Source of the DNA: Paucibacter sp. PLA-PC-4
GTDB lineage: Bacteria > Pseudomonadota > Gammaproteobacteria > Burkholderiales > Burkholderiaceae_C
Direction: 5' to 3'
DNA: 64,000 bases
Assembly (NCBI RefSeq): GCF_026241155.1
Contig: NZ_JAPFGP010000004.1
Coordinates: 1-64,000, forward strand
This document shows positions 1 to 7,886 of this stretch, piece by piece. Each line of letters begins with the position of its first letter. The first letter of the stretch is position 1. A program made the position numbers and the translations under genes. The notes below the pieces were generated by a model. It saw only the letters and a program-made list of their open reading frames with translations. It had not been told where the DNA came from and ran no database searches.

Positions 1-3000
1 GGCCGCGGACCTGCTGGGTGCTCAACGCACCGACCTGTTCAGACTTCAGCGCCTGGATGTTGTCGGTGGACAGGGCGCCGAGCTGGTCGGAGTTCAGGGC
101 GCGAAGCTGGGCGCTGCCCAGGGCGCGAAGATCGTCACTCTCCAGTGCCTTGATCTGGTCGGTACTCAGGCCGCCGATCTGCGAGGTGCTGAGTGCGCCG
201 GCCTGCTCGGAACGCAAGGCTTGGATATTGTCGGTGGACAAGGCGCCGATCTGGTCGGAGCCCAGCGAGCGAACCTGCGCGCTACTGAGCGTGCGCAAGT
301 CATCGCTTTCCAGCGTGGACACCTGGGTGGTGCTCAGCGCCGCAATCTGCGATGTGGTCAGGCCCTTGAACTGGTCGGTCCCCAGGGCGTTCAGGTCTTC
401 GCTGCCCAGGCTGCGTAGCTGCAGCGTGGTCAGCGCGGCCACTTGCTCGCTGCGCAGGGCGCCGAATTGGTCGGATCCCAGCGCGGCGAGCTGATCTGTC
501 GACAGGCTGCGCAGGGCGGCGGAGGACATCGCCCTCAGGTCATCGGTCTCCAGGGCCGCCATCTGGTCGGTGCTGAGGCCCCGGACCTGGGCCGTGCTGA
601 GCGCAGCCACTTGTTCCGAGCGCAGCGCCTGGATGCTGTCAGTGGACAGCGCCGAGATCTGGGCCGTGTTGAGCGCCCTGAGCTGTGCGCTGCTGAGTGC
701 TCGCAAGTCGTCGCTCTCCAGCGTCGCGATCTGGGACGTGCCGATGGCACCGATCTGGGCCGTGGTCAGGGCCTTGAACTGATCGGTGGTCAGCGCATTG
801 AGGTCATCGCTGTCCAGGCCTGCGAGTTGGGGCGAGGAAGTCAGGGCGGCAACCTGATCGGTACGCAAGGCGCCGATCTGGTCGGAGTTCAGCGCGCCGA
901 CCTGGTCCGTGCTGAGGGCGCGCAGGCTGGCCGATCCGAGGGCCCGCAGATCGTCGGTCTCCATCGCCGCCATCTGATCGGTACTCAGGCCACGGACCTG
1001 GGCCGTGCTCAGCGCGCCGACCTGCTCGGAGCGCAGGGCTTGGATGTTGTCTGTGGACAGCGCGGCGATCTGGTCCGAGTTGAGGGCTCTGAGCTGGGCA
1101 CTGCCCAGCGCACGCAGATCGTCGCTCTCCAGCGTCGACAGTTGGCTGGTGCTGAGCCCGCCAATCTGGGCCGAGCTCAGGGTCTTGAACTGGTCGGTGG
1201 TCAATGCGTTCAGCGCATCGCTGCTCAAGCCGCCGATCTGCGCGGAACTCAGCGCAAGAATCTGCTGCGAGCCCAGGGCCGCGATTTGGTCGGAGCTGAG
1301 CGCCTGCAACTGATCGGAGCTCAGCGCACGGACCTGGGCGCTGCCCAGCGCACGCAAATCGTCGGTTTCCAGCGCGGCCATCTGGTCGGTGCTCAGGCCA
1401 CGCACTTGCAGGGTGGTCAGCGCACCAAGCTGCTCGGACTTCAAGGCCTGGATATTGTCGGTGGACAGGGCGCCGATCTGGTCGGTGTTCAGCGCGCGCA
1501 GCTGGGCGCTGCTGAGGGCCCGCAGATCGTCGCTTTCCAGCGTGGAGACCTGGGAGGTGCCCAGCGCGGCGATATGAGCGCTGTTGAGGGCCTTGAACTG
1601 GTCGGTTCCCAGGGCGTTGAGATCATCGCTGCCGAGGTCGCGAACTTGGGCGGTAGTCAGGGCGGCCACCTGCTGGGTGCGCAGCGCGCCGATCTGGTCT
1701 GAGTTCAGCGCGCCGAGCTGATCGGAGTCCAGGGCGCGCAGGCTCGCTGTGCCAAGGGCACGCAGATCATCGGTCTCCAGCGCACCGATCTGGTTGGTAC
1801 TCAGGCCGCGGACCTGTTGCGTGCTCAGCGCAGCGACCTGGTCAGACTTCAGTGCCTGGATGCTGTCGGTGGAGAGCGCACCGAGCTGGTCGGAGTTCAG
1901 CGCACGCAGTTGGGCGCTGCCCAGGGCGCGCAGATCATCGCTCTCCAGCGTGGAAACCTGGGAGGTGCCGAGCGCGGCGATATGCGCGCTGCCCAGGGCC
2001 TTGAACTGGTCGGTGCTCAGCGCGTTGAGGTCATCACTACCTAGGTCGCGGACCTGGGTAGTGGTCAGCGCGGCGACCTGGCTGGTGCGTAGCGCGCCGA
2101 TCTGGTCGGAGTTCAGCGCACCGAGTTGATCGGAGTCCAGAGCGCGCAGACTGGCGGTGCCCAGAGCGCGCAGATCGTCGGTCTCCAGTGCACCGATCTG
2201 GTCGGTGCTCAAGCCGCGGACCTGTTGCGTTCCCAAGGCAGCGACCTGGTCGGACTTCAACGCCTGGATGTTGTCGGTGGACAGGGCGCCGAGCTGGTCG
2301 GAGTTCAGGGCGCGAAGCTGGGCGCTGCCCAGGGCGCGCAGATCGTCACTCTCCAGGGTGGAGACCTGGGAAGTGCCCAGCGCGGCGATATGGGCGCTGT
2401 TGAGGGCCTTGAACTGGTCGGTGCCCAAGGCGTTGAGGTCATCGCTGCCGAGGTCGCGGACCTGGGCGGTAGTCAGGGCGGCCACCTGCTGGGTGCGCAG
2501 AGCGCCGATCTGGTCGGAGTTCAGCGCACCGAGCTGGTCGGAGTCCAGGGCGCGGATCTGGGCGGTGCCCAGGGCCCGCAAGTCGTCGGTCTCCAGCGCT
2601 GCCGCCTGGTCGGTACTCAAGCCGCGGACTTGCTGGGTGCTCAGGGCGCCGATCTGATCGGAGCGCAGAGCCTGGATATTGTCCGTGGACAGGGCGGCAA
2701 TCTGGTCGGAGTTCAGCGAGCGCAGCTGGGCTGAGGACAGCGCGCGCAGATCGTCGCTCTCCAGGGTCGCCACCTGGCTGGTGGTCAGCGCTGCGATATG
2801 GCCGGTGTTCAGGGCCTTGAACTGATCGGTGCTCAGCGCATTGAGGTCGTCGCTGTCCAGGCCGCGCAGCTGACTGGTGTTCAGCGCCGCAACCTGCTGC
2901 GTGCGCAGACCGCCGATCTGGTCGGAGTTCAGGGCGCCCAGCTGGTCGGTGCTCAGGGCACGCACAGCCAGCGTGCTCAGAGCCCGCAAGTCGTCGGTTT

Positions 3001-3169
3001 CAAAGAAGGACAGCTGCTGGCTGGACAGCGAATTGATGGCGAAGGTGCCCAAGGTCGCGACCTGACCGGAGGTGAGGGCGGCAATCTGGTCGGAGTTGAA
3101 GGCAGCCCAATCCTCGGTCGTCAGCCCGGCCAGGGTTGCGGTGGGCAACAAAGCGATTTGCTGGGTCGG
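1..3169 (-). repeat. 24-bp (octad) tandem repeat with 408-bp super-repeat
   Basis: The coding sequence has a strict 24-bp period, about 131 units. Above it is a 17-unit super-period of 408 bp (136 residues). The marker unit encoding xTDQFKAL/GSDQFKAL-type sequence recurs with its CTT codon at 365, 773, 1184, 1592, 2000, 2408 and 2816. Five intervals are exactly 408 bp and one is 411 bp, because a single 9-residue unit (TSSPQLAGL) occupies 815-841. The super-repeats are diverged at synonymous and some non-synonymous sites, so they are not recent perfect duplications. The N-terminal octads (roughly 2850-3169) are the most degenerate. Confidence 0.9.
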
Positions 3170-3193
3170 CAGGTTGGTAATGAGAGATGCCAT
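1..3193 (-). CDS. Giant octapeptide-repeat protein, predicted secreted or surface protein (C-terminus outside window)
   Basis: The minus-strand frame is open from an ATG at 3193 to the left edge, giving 1064 codons with no stop; I checked every TCA, CTA and TTA on the plus strand for phase. An in-frame TGA lies about 50 nt upstream of the ATG, so this start is well supported, although the Shine-Dalgarno is weak. From about residue 9 the protein is built of 8-residue units of the form [S/T/N/G/E][S/T]xQ[I/V/L]xAL, for example STDQFKAL, NSDQIGAL and ESDDLRAL. No N-terminal signal peptide is visible; a protein of this kind could be exported through a C-terminal type I signal, but that end is not in the window. 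There is no Cys in the repeats, and Ser/Thr occurs in almost every unit. I do not recognise a named family. Similar Leu/Gln/Thr octads occur, as far as I recall, in giant proteins of other betaproteobacteria. Surface location is an inference. Confidence 0.85.
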   Translation of the reverse strand, partial: MASLITNLPTQQIALLPTATLAGLTTEDWAAFNSDQIAALTSGQVATLGTFAINSLSSQQLSFFETDDLRALSTLAVRALSTDQLGALNSDQIGGLRTQQVAALNTSQLRGLDSDDLNALSTDQFKALNTGHIAALTTSQVATLESDDLRALSSAQLRSLNSDQIAALSTDNIQALRSDQIGALSTQQVRGLSTDQAAALETDDLRALGTAQIRALDSDQLGALNSDQIGALRTQQVAALTTAQVRDLGSDDLNALGTDQFKALNSAHIAALGTSQVSTLESDDLRALGSAQLRALNSDQLGALSTDNIQALKSDQVAALGTQQVRGLSTDQIGALETDDLRALGTASLRALDSDQLGALNSDQIGALRTSQVAALTTTQVRDLGSDDLNALSTDQFKALGSAHIAALGTSQVSTLESDDLRALGSAQLRALNSDQLGALSTDSIQALKSDQVAALSTQQVRGLSTNQIGALETDDLRALGTASLRALDSDQLGALNSDQIGALRTQQVAALTTAQVRDLGSDDLNALGTDQFKALNSAHIAALGTSQVSTLESDDLRALSSAQLRALNTDQIGALSTDNIQALKSEQLGALTTLQVRGLSTDQMAALETDDLRALGSAQVRALSSDQLQALSSDQIAALGSQQILALSSAQIGGLSSDALNALTTDQFKTLSSAQIGGLSTSQLSTLESDDLRALGSAQLRALNSDQIAALSTDNIQALRSEQVGALSTAQVRGLSTDQMAAMETDDLRALGSASLRALSTDQVGALNSDQIGALRTDQVAALTSSPQLAGLDSDDLNALTTDQFKALTTAQIGAIGTSQIATLESDDLRALSSAQLRALNTAQISALSTDSIQALRSEQVAALSTAQVRGLSTDQMAALETDDLRAMSSAALRSLSTDQLAALGSDQFGALRSEQVAALTTLQLRSLGSEDLNALGTDQFKGLTTSQIAALSTTQVSTLESDDLRTLSSAQVRSLGSDQIGALSTDNIQALRSEQAGALSTSQIGGLSTDQIKALESDDLRALGSAQLRALNSDQLGALSTDNIQALKSEQVGALSTQQVRG

Positions 3194-3648
3194 CTTTGAC
3201 TCACTGGTTTGATTGCTCGATCCCCGCAGCTCAAAGCCCCGGGATCGGTTGGCGGCACGGGCCGCCATACAGGTTGTTACATGCCTGGCAGGTTATCCCG
3301 CCCGGCTTTGCGATCTCGTTTCTTGTGGCCGGATCGGTCGCCAAATCCGGCACATCAGCACGCTTGGATGGATTCCGCTGACCCCTGGTCGGGACGAAAG
3401 CCATCAACTCCTTCGGGTTTTCGACCAGCACCCCATCAACTTGAGGGAGATCGGCGCACTGCCACGACCCGGGCCCTCTCGGACCACGGAACGCAAAGCC
3501 GCATCAATACGGGATGGATGCTAGGCGGGCATGGCTATCGGCAATCGCCGTAACAACTTGAGGATTGCTTGGCTATTTGGCCCATGAGGCCGGGCTTGTG
3601 GCGATGTAATGCGCAGCATGGCCACATCGGCCGAGCGAGCCTGCGCGC
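3194..3648. promoter_or_regulatory. Divergent intergenic region between the repeat protein and the glycosyltransferase cassette
   Basis: This 455-bp stretch separates two divergently transcribed units and must hold both promoters. No credible gene is present; the short open frames overlap each other on both strands and have no recognisable product. Two perfect inverted repeats are visible: TGGCGGC/GCCGCCA at 3250-3267 (loop ACGG) and GCCGGAT/ATCCGGC at 3328-3351 (10-nt loop). Both would lie in the 5' leader of the repeat gene if its promoter is upstream of them. I could not pick a convincing -35/-10 pair. Confidence 0.5.
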
Positions 3649-4605
3649 ATGAAAATCACGACCCTGATCCCTGCCTATAAGACCAAGTACATTGTCGAGT
3701 TGCTGACGTCCTTGCGCGTGCAGACCCGGCCGAGCAGCCGCATTGTGATCTCCGATGACAGCCCCGGCGGCGAGTTCTCGGCCTTGCTGGAGTCCGCGCC
3801 GCTGCGCGGTCTGCGCCAGGGCCTGCCCATCGAGGTGCACCAGGGGCCGCGCAATGGGGCTTACGAGAACTTCAAGCACCTAGCCGGGCTCTGGGGCTCG
3901 GACTCCGAGCTCGTGCATCTGCTGCTCGACGACGATGTGCTTTACCCTGAGTTCTACGAGCGCCATCTGACCGCCCATGTCAGCGGCCGCTACTCCTGCA
4001 GCATCAGCGGGCGCTGGACCGCCAACGAGAGCGGCCAGCCCGTCGGCGGGCAGCCCTTGCCCAAGGCGGTCGCGAGCTCAGGCGAGCGCATCCTCTCCCT
4101 GAGCGACGATGTGGTCTTTATGACCACCGTGCCCTGGTGTCGCAACTGGTTCGGCGAGTTCTCCAACTGTGTGATGAATGCCGAGAGCGTAGCTTTGCTG
4201 GCCAAGCCGGAGTTCGGTGGCGTCTCCTACGCCGGCCTGTGGGACCTCGGTTTTTTCCTAGCCGCCAGCATCCAGGCGCCGATCGCCTACATCCAGGACC
4301 GGCTCGGTTGCTTCCGCACTGGCGGCGAGAACAACTCCTCGCAGTTTTTCGGCAAGTTTATGAAAGCAGCCCATCTGGGCTATGCCGCACTCGCCCTGGG
4401 AGGCGAGCGCATCGGCAAGCTCAGCAGGGAACAGGCCCTGCTGTGCTACCGCGGCATCGCGCCCGCCCTGCTGCAGCGCTATGGCAGCCAAGAGGACATG
4501 CAGCCCTTCTGTGATTTGCTGGCCCGCATGGCCGAGGGCGACACCAAGGCCGAGACCGAGTTCGAGCTCGCCTGGGCCCAATACCTGCGTGGCCATGGCT
4601 TCTGA
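3649..4605 (+). CDS. Family 2 (GT-A) glycosyltransferase
   Basis: The 318-residue protein opens with the GT2 beta-strand start MKITTLIPAYKTKY, has SDDSPGG near residue 35, and a DDD metal/nucleotide-sugar site at residues 94-96. These are hallmarks of inverting GT-A enzymes that transfer a sugar from a nucleotide donor. No transmembrane segment is visible, so it is probably cytoplasmic or peripheral. It is the first of three plus-strand genes with overlaps or single-base gaps, and it diverges from the giant Ser/Thr-rich repeat protein. Donor and acceptor cannot be read from sequence. The family call is secure; a role in decorating the neighbouring protein is inference. Confidence 0.85.
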   Translation: MKITTLIPAYKTKYIVELLTSLRVQTRPSSRIVISDDSPGGEFSALLESAPLRGLRQGLPIEVHQGPRNGAYENFKHLAGLWGSDSELVHLLLDDDVLYPEFYERHLTAHVSGRYSCSISGRWTANESGQPVGGQPLPKAVASSGERILSLSDDVVFMTTVPWCRNWFGEFSNCVMNAESVALLAKPEFGGVSYAGLWDLGFFLAASIQAPIAYIQDRLGCFRTGGENNSSQFFGKFMKAAHLGYAALALGGERIGKLSREQALLCYRGIAPALLQRYGSQEDMQPFCDLLARMAEGDTKAETEFELAWAQYLRGHGF

Positions 4606-5269
4606 GACCGGCATGCAGCGACGCTACCAAAGGCTGGTAGGCCTGATCACCGCCAGCAAGCCTCTGGATCTGGATGCCTGGACCCGCATGCTGCTGGTGC
4701 AGTACTTTTTCCATGTCTCGGACCGCCGGCGCATCGAGATCCATGGCGAGGGCCAGCAATTGCTGAACCTGCTGACGCCGACCCACTTCAAGGGCCAGGG
4801 CCGCATCCGGCTGGCCACCACCACGGTGTTTGGCGTGCCACGCTCGCCGGGCAGCTACGGCGCCAGCTATATCGAGGCGCGCACGCCGGACTCGCTGATC
4901 GATATCGGCCCGGGCACGGTGTTCAACAACCGCTGCGTGCTGATCTCCGAGGGCGCGAGCATCCGGTTCGGCGCCAACTGCCTGATCGGCCCGGAACTGC
5001 ATGTGATGGACAGCAACTCGCACGACCTGGTGCTGGAGCGGCGGCGCCAACCCGACCCGCGGCCGGCCGGCGTCGAGATCGGCGACGAGGTCTTCATCGG
5101 CTCGCGTGTCACCCTGCTCAAGGGTGTGCGGTTGGGACGCGGCTGCATCGTCGGCGCCGGAGCGGTCGTCCAGCCTGGCTTCGAGGCGCCCCCCATGTCC
5201 ATTCTGGCCGGCAATCCGGCTGTCATCGTCGGCCGGGCGCGCAGCGCCGCACCCACATCAGAGGTTTGA
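4595..5269 (+). CDS. Left-handed beta-helix (hexapeptide repeat) acyltransferase
   Basis: The 224-residue protein has imperfect hexapeptide repeats in its second half (for example GPGTVF, IRFGANC, VEIGDEVFIGSRV, RLGRGCIVGAGAVV) and the usual closing segment ILAGNPAVIVGRA. This is the WbbJ/LacA-type O-acetyltransferase fold, which normally uses acetyl-CoA to acylate a sugar. A His in HVMDSNSHD is in the expected catalytic region. I chose the ATG at 4595, which overlaps the upstream glycosyltransferase stop by 11 bp; ATG 4613 is an alternative. The much longer upstream extension to 4382 lies inside the glycosyltransferase and is not used. The acyl donor and acceptor are unknown. Confidence 0.85.
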   Translation: MASETGMQRRYQRLVGLITASKPLDLDAWTRMLLVQYFFHVSDRRRIEIHGEGQQLLNLLTPTHFKGQGRIRLATTTVFGVPRSPGSYGASYIEARTPDSLIDIGPGTVFNNRCVLISEGASIRFGANCLIGPELHVMDSNSHDLVLERRRQPDPRPAGVEIGDEVFIGSRVTLLKGVRLGRGCIVGAGAVVQPGFEAPPMSILAGNPAVIVGRARSAAPTSEV

Positions 5270-5270
5270 T

Positions 5271-6620
5271 ATGAGCATTCAAGATATCGCCATCGTGGCC
5301 GTTTCCTACAACTCGGCCGAACTTCTGCAGGGCATGCTGGCCTCGCTACGGCGCTTCTATCCGAATCGGGTGCATGTGGTGGACGGCTCCGACGCCTCGC
5401 ACTTGCCGGCGATCCAGGCGGTGGCGGCCGGTTTTGAGGCAGTCGAGCTGCATGCGATGGGCTACAACATCCACCACGGACCGGGCATGGCCTGGGCCAT
5501 CCAGAATCTGGATCTCAGTGGCCGGGTGCTGTTCCTGGATACCGATATCGTTGTGCTGCGCGAGGGCTTTCTGGAGGCGCTCAACGAGGCTTTGCGACCC
5601 GGCGACTACGGGGTCGGCGGCGTGGCCTATGTCAACCGCGAGGGCTTCGACATCGCCTACGGCTACGGGGCCGTCCCCTATCTGCATCCACCCTGCATGT
5701 TGTGCAATATCGAGGTGATGCGGCAGTGGCCCCTGCCGATCAAGCATGGCGCGCCCATGGTGGCGCCAATGTTGGCCTTGCACGATGCAGGACGCTCCGA
5801 GCTGCTGCGCAATCTGGACTGGGCCAAGAACGATGTGCTGATGGGCACCAGAAAGGTCTATGTCGACCATATCGGCAAGGGCACGAGCACGGCCACCGGC
5901 GGCTACCACCTCGAGGAATGGATGGCCGAGGTGCAGGCCCGCCAGGCCGCCAAGGCTGTCCAGCCGCCGGCCCAGGGCTTCAACCCGGACCTGCTGGCCC
6001 TGATCCCGGCCCAGGCCAGGACCCTCATCGAAGTGGGCTGCAGCACCGGTTCTCTGGCCCATGCCCTGAAGCGCCACCGCCCCGAGGTTCATTATCTCGG
6101 ACTGGAACTCGATCCCAAGGCCGCCGAGATCGCAGCACAGCATTGCGATGGCATGGTCAGTCTGGACATCGAAGGTGCCGACGAGTCCCTCTATCGCGAC
6201 TATGCAGACCGTGACTGCTGGATCTTCGGCGATGTGCTGGAGCACTTGCGTGATCCCTGGCGTGTGCTCGGCCAGATCCGCAAGGTGTTGCCCGAGGGGG
6301 GCTGCGTGGTGGCCAGCGTGCCCAATGTGCAGCACTGGAGCGTGCAGGGGCGCCTGGCGGTGGGCGATTTCCGCTACGAGGGCACAGGGCTGCTCGATCG
6401 CACCCATCTGCGCTGGTTCACCCGCGTCACGCTGTTCGAGCTGTTCCAGTCGGCCGGGCTGCGCATCGAGGCCGGCGTGCCCCGCATCTTCGAGGAGCCA
6501 GGCCGCGAGCCGGTGCTGGCCGCCATCCGCCAGATGGCGGCCGCGATGGGTCGTGACCCAGAGGGGGCAGTGCGCGACGCGCTGCCGCTGCAGTATGTGG
6601 TCAGGGCCGTGCGGGGCTGA
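5271..6620 (+). CDS. Glycosyltransferase-methyltransferase fusion protein
   Basis: The 449-residue protein has two domains. Residues 1 to about 215 form a GT2-like domain (start IAIVAVSYNSAE, metal motif DTD at 90-92). Residues about 240-449 form a class I SAM-dependent methyltransferase (motif I EVGCSTGS at 254-261, acidic strand LGLELD, GDVLEHL as the motif II/III region, SVPNV). A sugar transfer followed by O-methylation of the same glycan is the simple reading. The start is the ATG at 5271, one base after the acyltransferase stop. It completes a three-gene glycan-modification cassette. Confidence 0.85.
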   Translation: MSIQDIAIVAVSYNSAELLQGMLASLRRFYPNRVHVVDGSDASHLPAIQAVAAGFEAVELHAMGYNIHHGPGMAWAIQNLDLSGRVLFLDTDIVVLREGFLEALNEALRPGDYGVGGVAYVNREGFDIAYGYGAVPYLHPPCMLCNIEVMRQWPLPIKHGAPMVAPMLALHDAGRSELLRNLDWAKNDVLMGTRKVYVDHIGKGTSTATGGYHLEEWMAEVQARQAAKAVQPPAQGFNPDLLALIPAQARTLIEVGCSTGSLAHALKRHRPEVHYLGLELDPKAAEIAAQHCDGMVSLDIEGADESLYRDYADRDCWIFGDVLEHLRDPWRVLGQIRKVLPEGGCVVASVPNVQHWSVQGRLAVGDFRYEGTGLLDRTHLRWFTRVTLFELFQSAGLRIEAGVPRIFEEPGREPVLAAIRQMAAAMGRDPEGAVRDALPLQYVVRAVRG

Positions 6621-6888
6621 GGGGCAAGCATTCGAAGCGCTCGAGATGGCGCGACCCGCTGACCAGACCGGCCATGGCTGACGCCACTCGTCGCTCGACG
6701 GCATCGGCCTGCTCCACGTCGGCGCCATAGACCTCCATCCATGTCAGCAAGAATGCAGTGGGCTCATGGCGCTGCAGTAGGCGCACTGGCGCCGCGCCTC
6801 GGGCCTGCTCGAAGGCCGAGCGTGCAGCCTTGGCCTGCGCGGGCTCCAGCTTGTAGTAGACGTAGAGCTCCTCCCCCATCGGGCTCAT
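6601..6888 (-). CDS. Small DUF4936-like protein
   Basis: The 95-residue protein begins MSPMGEELYVYYKLEP and contains a central block (RLLQRHEPTAFLLTWMEVY) that resembles the short ferredoxin-like DUF4936 proteins found beside ygfZ in Burkholderiales. No catalytic residues are evident. The ATG at 6888 overlaps the ygfZ stop by four bases (ATGA), so the two are translationally coupled. Its 3' end overlaps the convergent glycosyltransferase-methyltransferase gene by 20 bp. Function is unknown; the family assignment is from memory of the context and pattern. Confidence 0.7.
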   Translation of the reverse strand: MSPMGEELYVYYKLEPAQAKAARSAFEQARGAAPVRLLQRHEPTAFLLTWMEVYGADVEQADAVERRVASAMAGLVSGSRHLERFECLPLSPARP

Positions 6889-7838
6889 TGCGGCTCGCCT
6901 ACCGAGTACGGCAGCGTGCGCGGGAAGAGGACCGGGCCCTCGGCGCTGCCCAGATGCAGGCTGCCACCCTCCAGAGCAGCCAGTTTGACCTCGGCCAGCA
7001 GCAATGTCCGACCTTCGCGCTGCGCCACGGCTGCGACCAGCCCGGCCGGCTGGGCCGGGTCTGCGCTGTGGAACAGCTCCTGGCCGACTACCGCCTGGGC
7101 AGCGCCCTCGGCCGCAAACATCAAGGTGCGGCGCTTGACGGTGCCGCGGTACTGGCTGCGCGCCACCACCTCCTGGCCGGGATAGCAGCCCTTCTGGAAG
7201 TTCACGCCGCCTAGCAGCTCCAGATTGATCATCTGCGGCACGAACTGTTCGACCGTCGCGCCGCGCACCCAGGCCAGGCCGGCCTGCACTTCCAGCCATT
7301 GCCAGTCGGCCTCGACCAGTGCGGGCAGGGCGGGGGCCGGGGCCTGGGTGGGCTGCAGCAACGCGTAGCGGGCGACCGCTTCCAGGGCATCGGGCAGTTT
7401 CACGACCAGAGCCTCGCCGACGCGGGCCACTCCCCAGACCTCGGCCGGCGCAGCCGCGCCCAGCCAGGCACTGGCGGCAGGGCCAGCCAGGCCCCACATG
7501 GCCCAGTCGGCACTGGCGTCGCTGAGCTTGCATCTAGCCCGCAGCACAAACATCGAGAGTCGCTTCAGGGTCGGCGCCAGCAATTCGGCCGGCAGGACCA
7601 GCAGCAGCTCATCGCTAGTGTTCTTGACGGCCAGCAAGGTGGCCAGCAGCCGGCCCTTGGCCGAGCAGTATCCAGCCAGCCGGGCCTGCTCGGGGGTCTG
7701 CAGCGCGATGTCCTGGGTCAGCTGGCCGTGCAGAAACTTGGCGGCTTCCTCGCCCTTGGCGCGCATCACGCCCCAGTCGGCCAGGCGCAACGCGCCGCCG
7801 GTGATCACAGTGGTGGTGGTGTGGGTGGTTTCGCTCAT
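6885..7838 (-). CDS. ygfZ: Folate-binding protein YgfZ (iron-sulfur cluster maintenance)
   Basis: The 317-residue protein carries the YgfZ signature KGCYPGQEVVAR near residue 220 and the GcvT-like tripartite fold layout. In Escherichia coli YgfZ (326 residues) binds tetrahydrofolate and supports Fe-S enzymes such as MiaB; the Cys in this motif is the functional one and is present. I chose the ATG at 7838 (MSETTHT), since a longer reading to 7898 adds a hydrophobic stretch atypical of the family. It is divergent from mltG and coupled to the downstream small gene. Confidence 0.93.
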   Translation of the reverse strand: MSETTHTTTTVITGGALRLADWGVMRAKGEEAAKFLHGQLTQDIALQTPEQARLAGYCSAKGRLLATLLAVKNTSDELLLVLPAELLAPTLKRLSMFVLRARCKLSDASADWAMWGLAGPAASAWLGAAAPAEVWGVARVGEALVVKLPDALEAVARYALLQPTQAPAPALPALVEADWQWLEVQAGLAWVRGATVEQFVPQMINLELLGGVNFQKGCYPGQEVVARSQYRGTVKRRTLMFAAEGAAQAVVGQELFHSADPAQPAGLVAAVAQREGRTLLLAEVKLAALEGGSLHLGSAEGPVLFPRTLPYSVGEPQ

Positions 7839-7886
7839 GGGCCCGATTATCATCAGCGCCCACATCACCTTCGGAAAGTTCAGGTC

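Noticed and set aside
443-1702. Long plus-strand open frames (up to 419 residues) over the repeat region
   Set aside because: They are mirror images of the 24-bp repeat in the real minus-strand gene. That gene has a start, an upstream stop and a consistent amino-acid pattern, and is open through the whole stretch.
1-3169. CRISPR-like array of 24-bp repeats
   Set aside because: Units are contiguous with no spacers, vary in a codon-like way, and keep one reading frame, so this is a coding tandem repeat.
5346-6728. 460-residue minus-strand frame over the glycosyltransferase fusion
   Set aside because: Opposes a gene with two intact recognisable domains.
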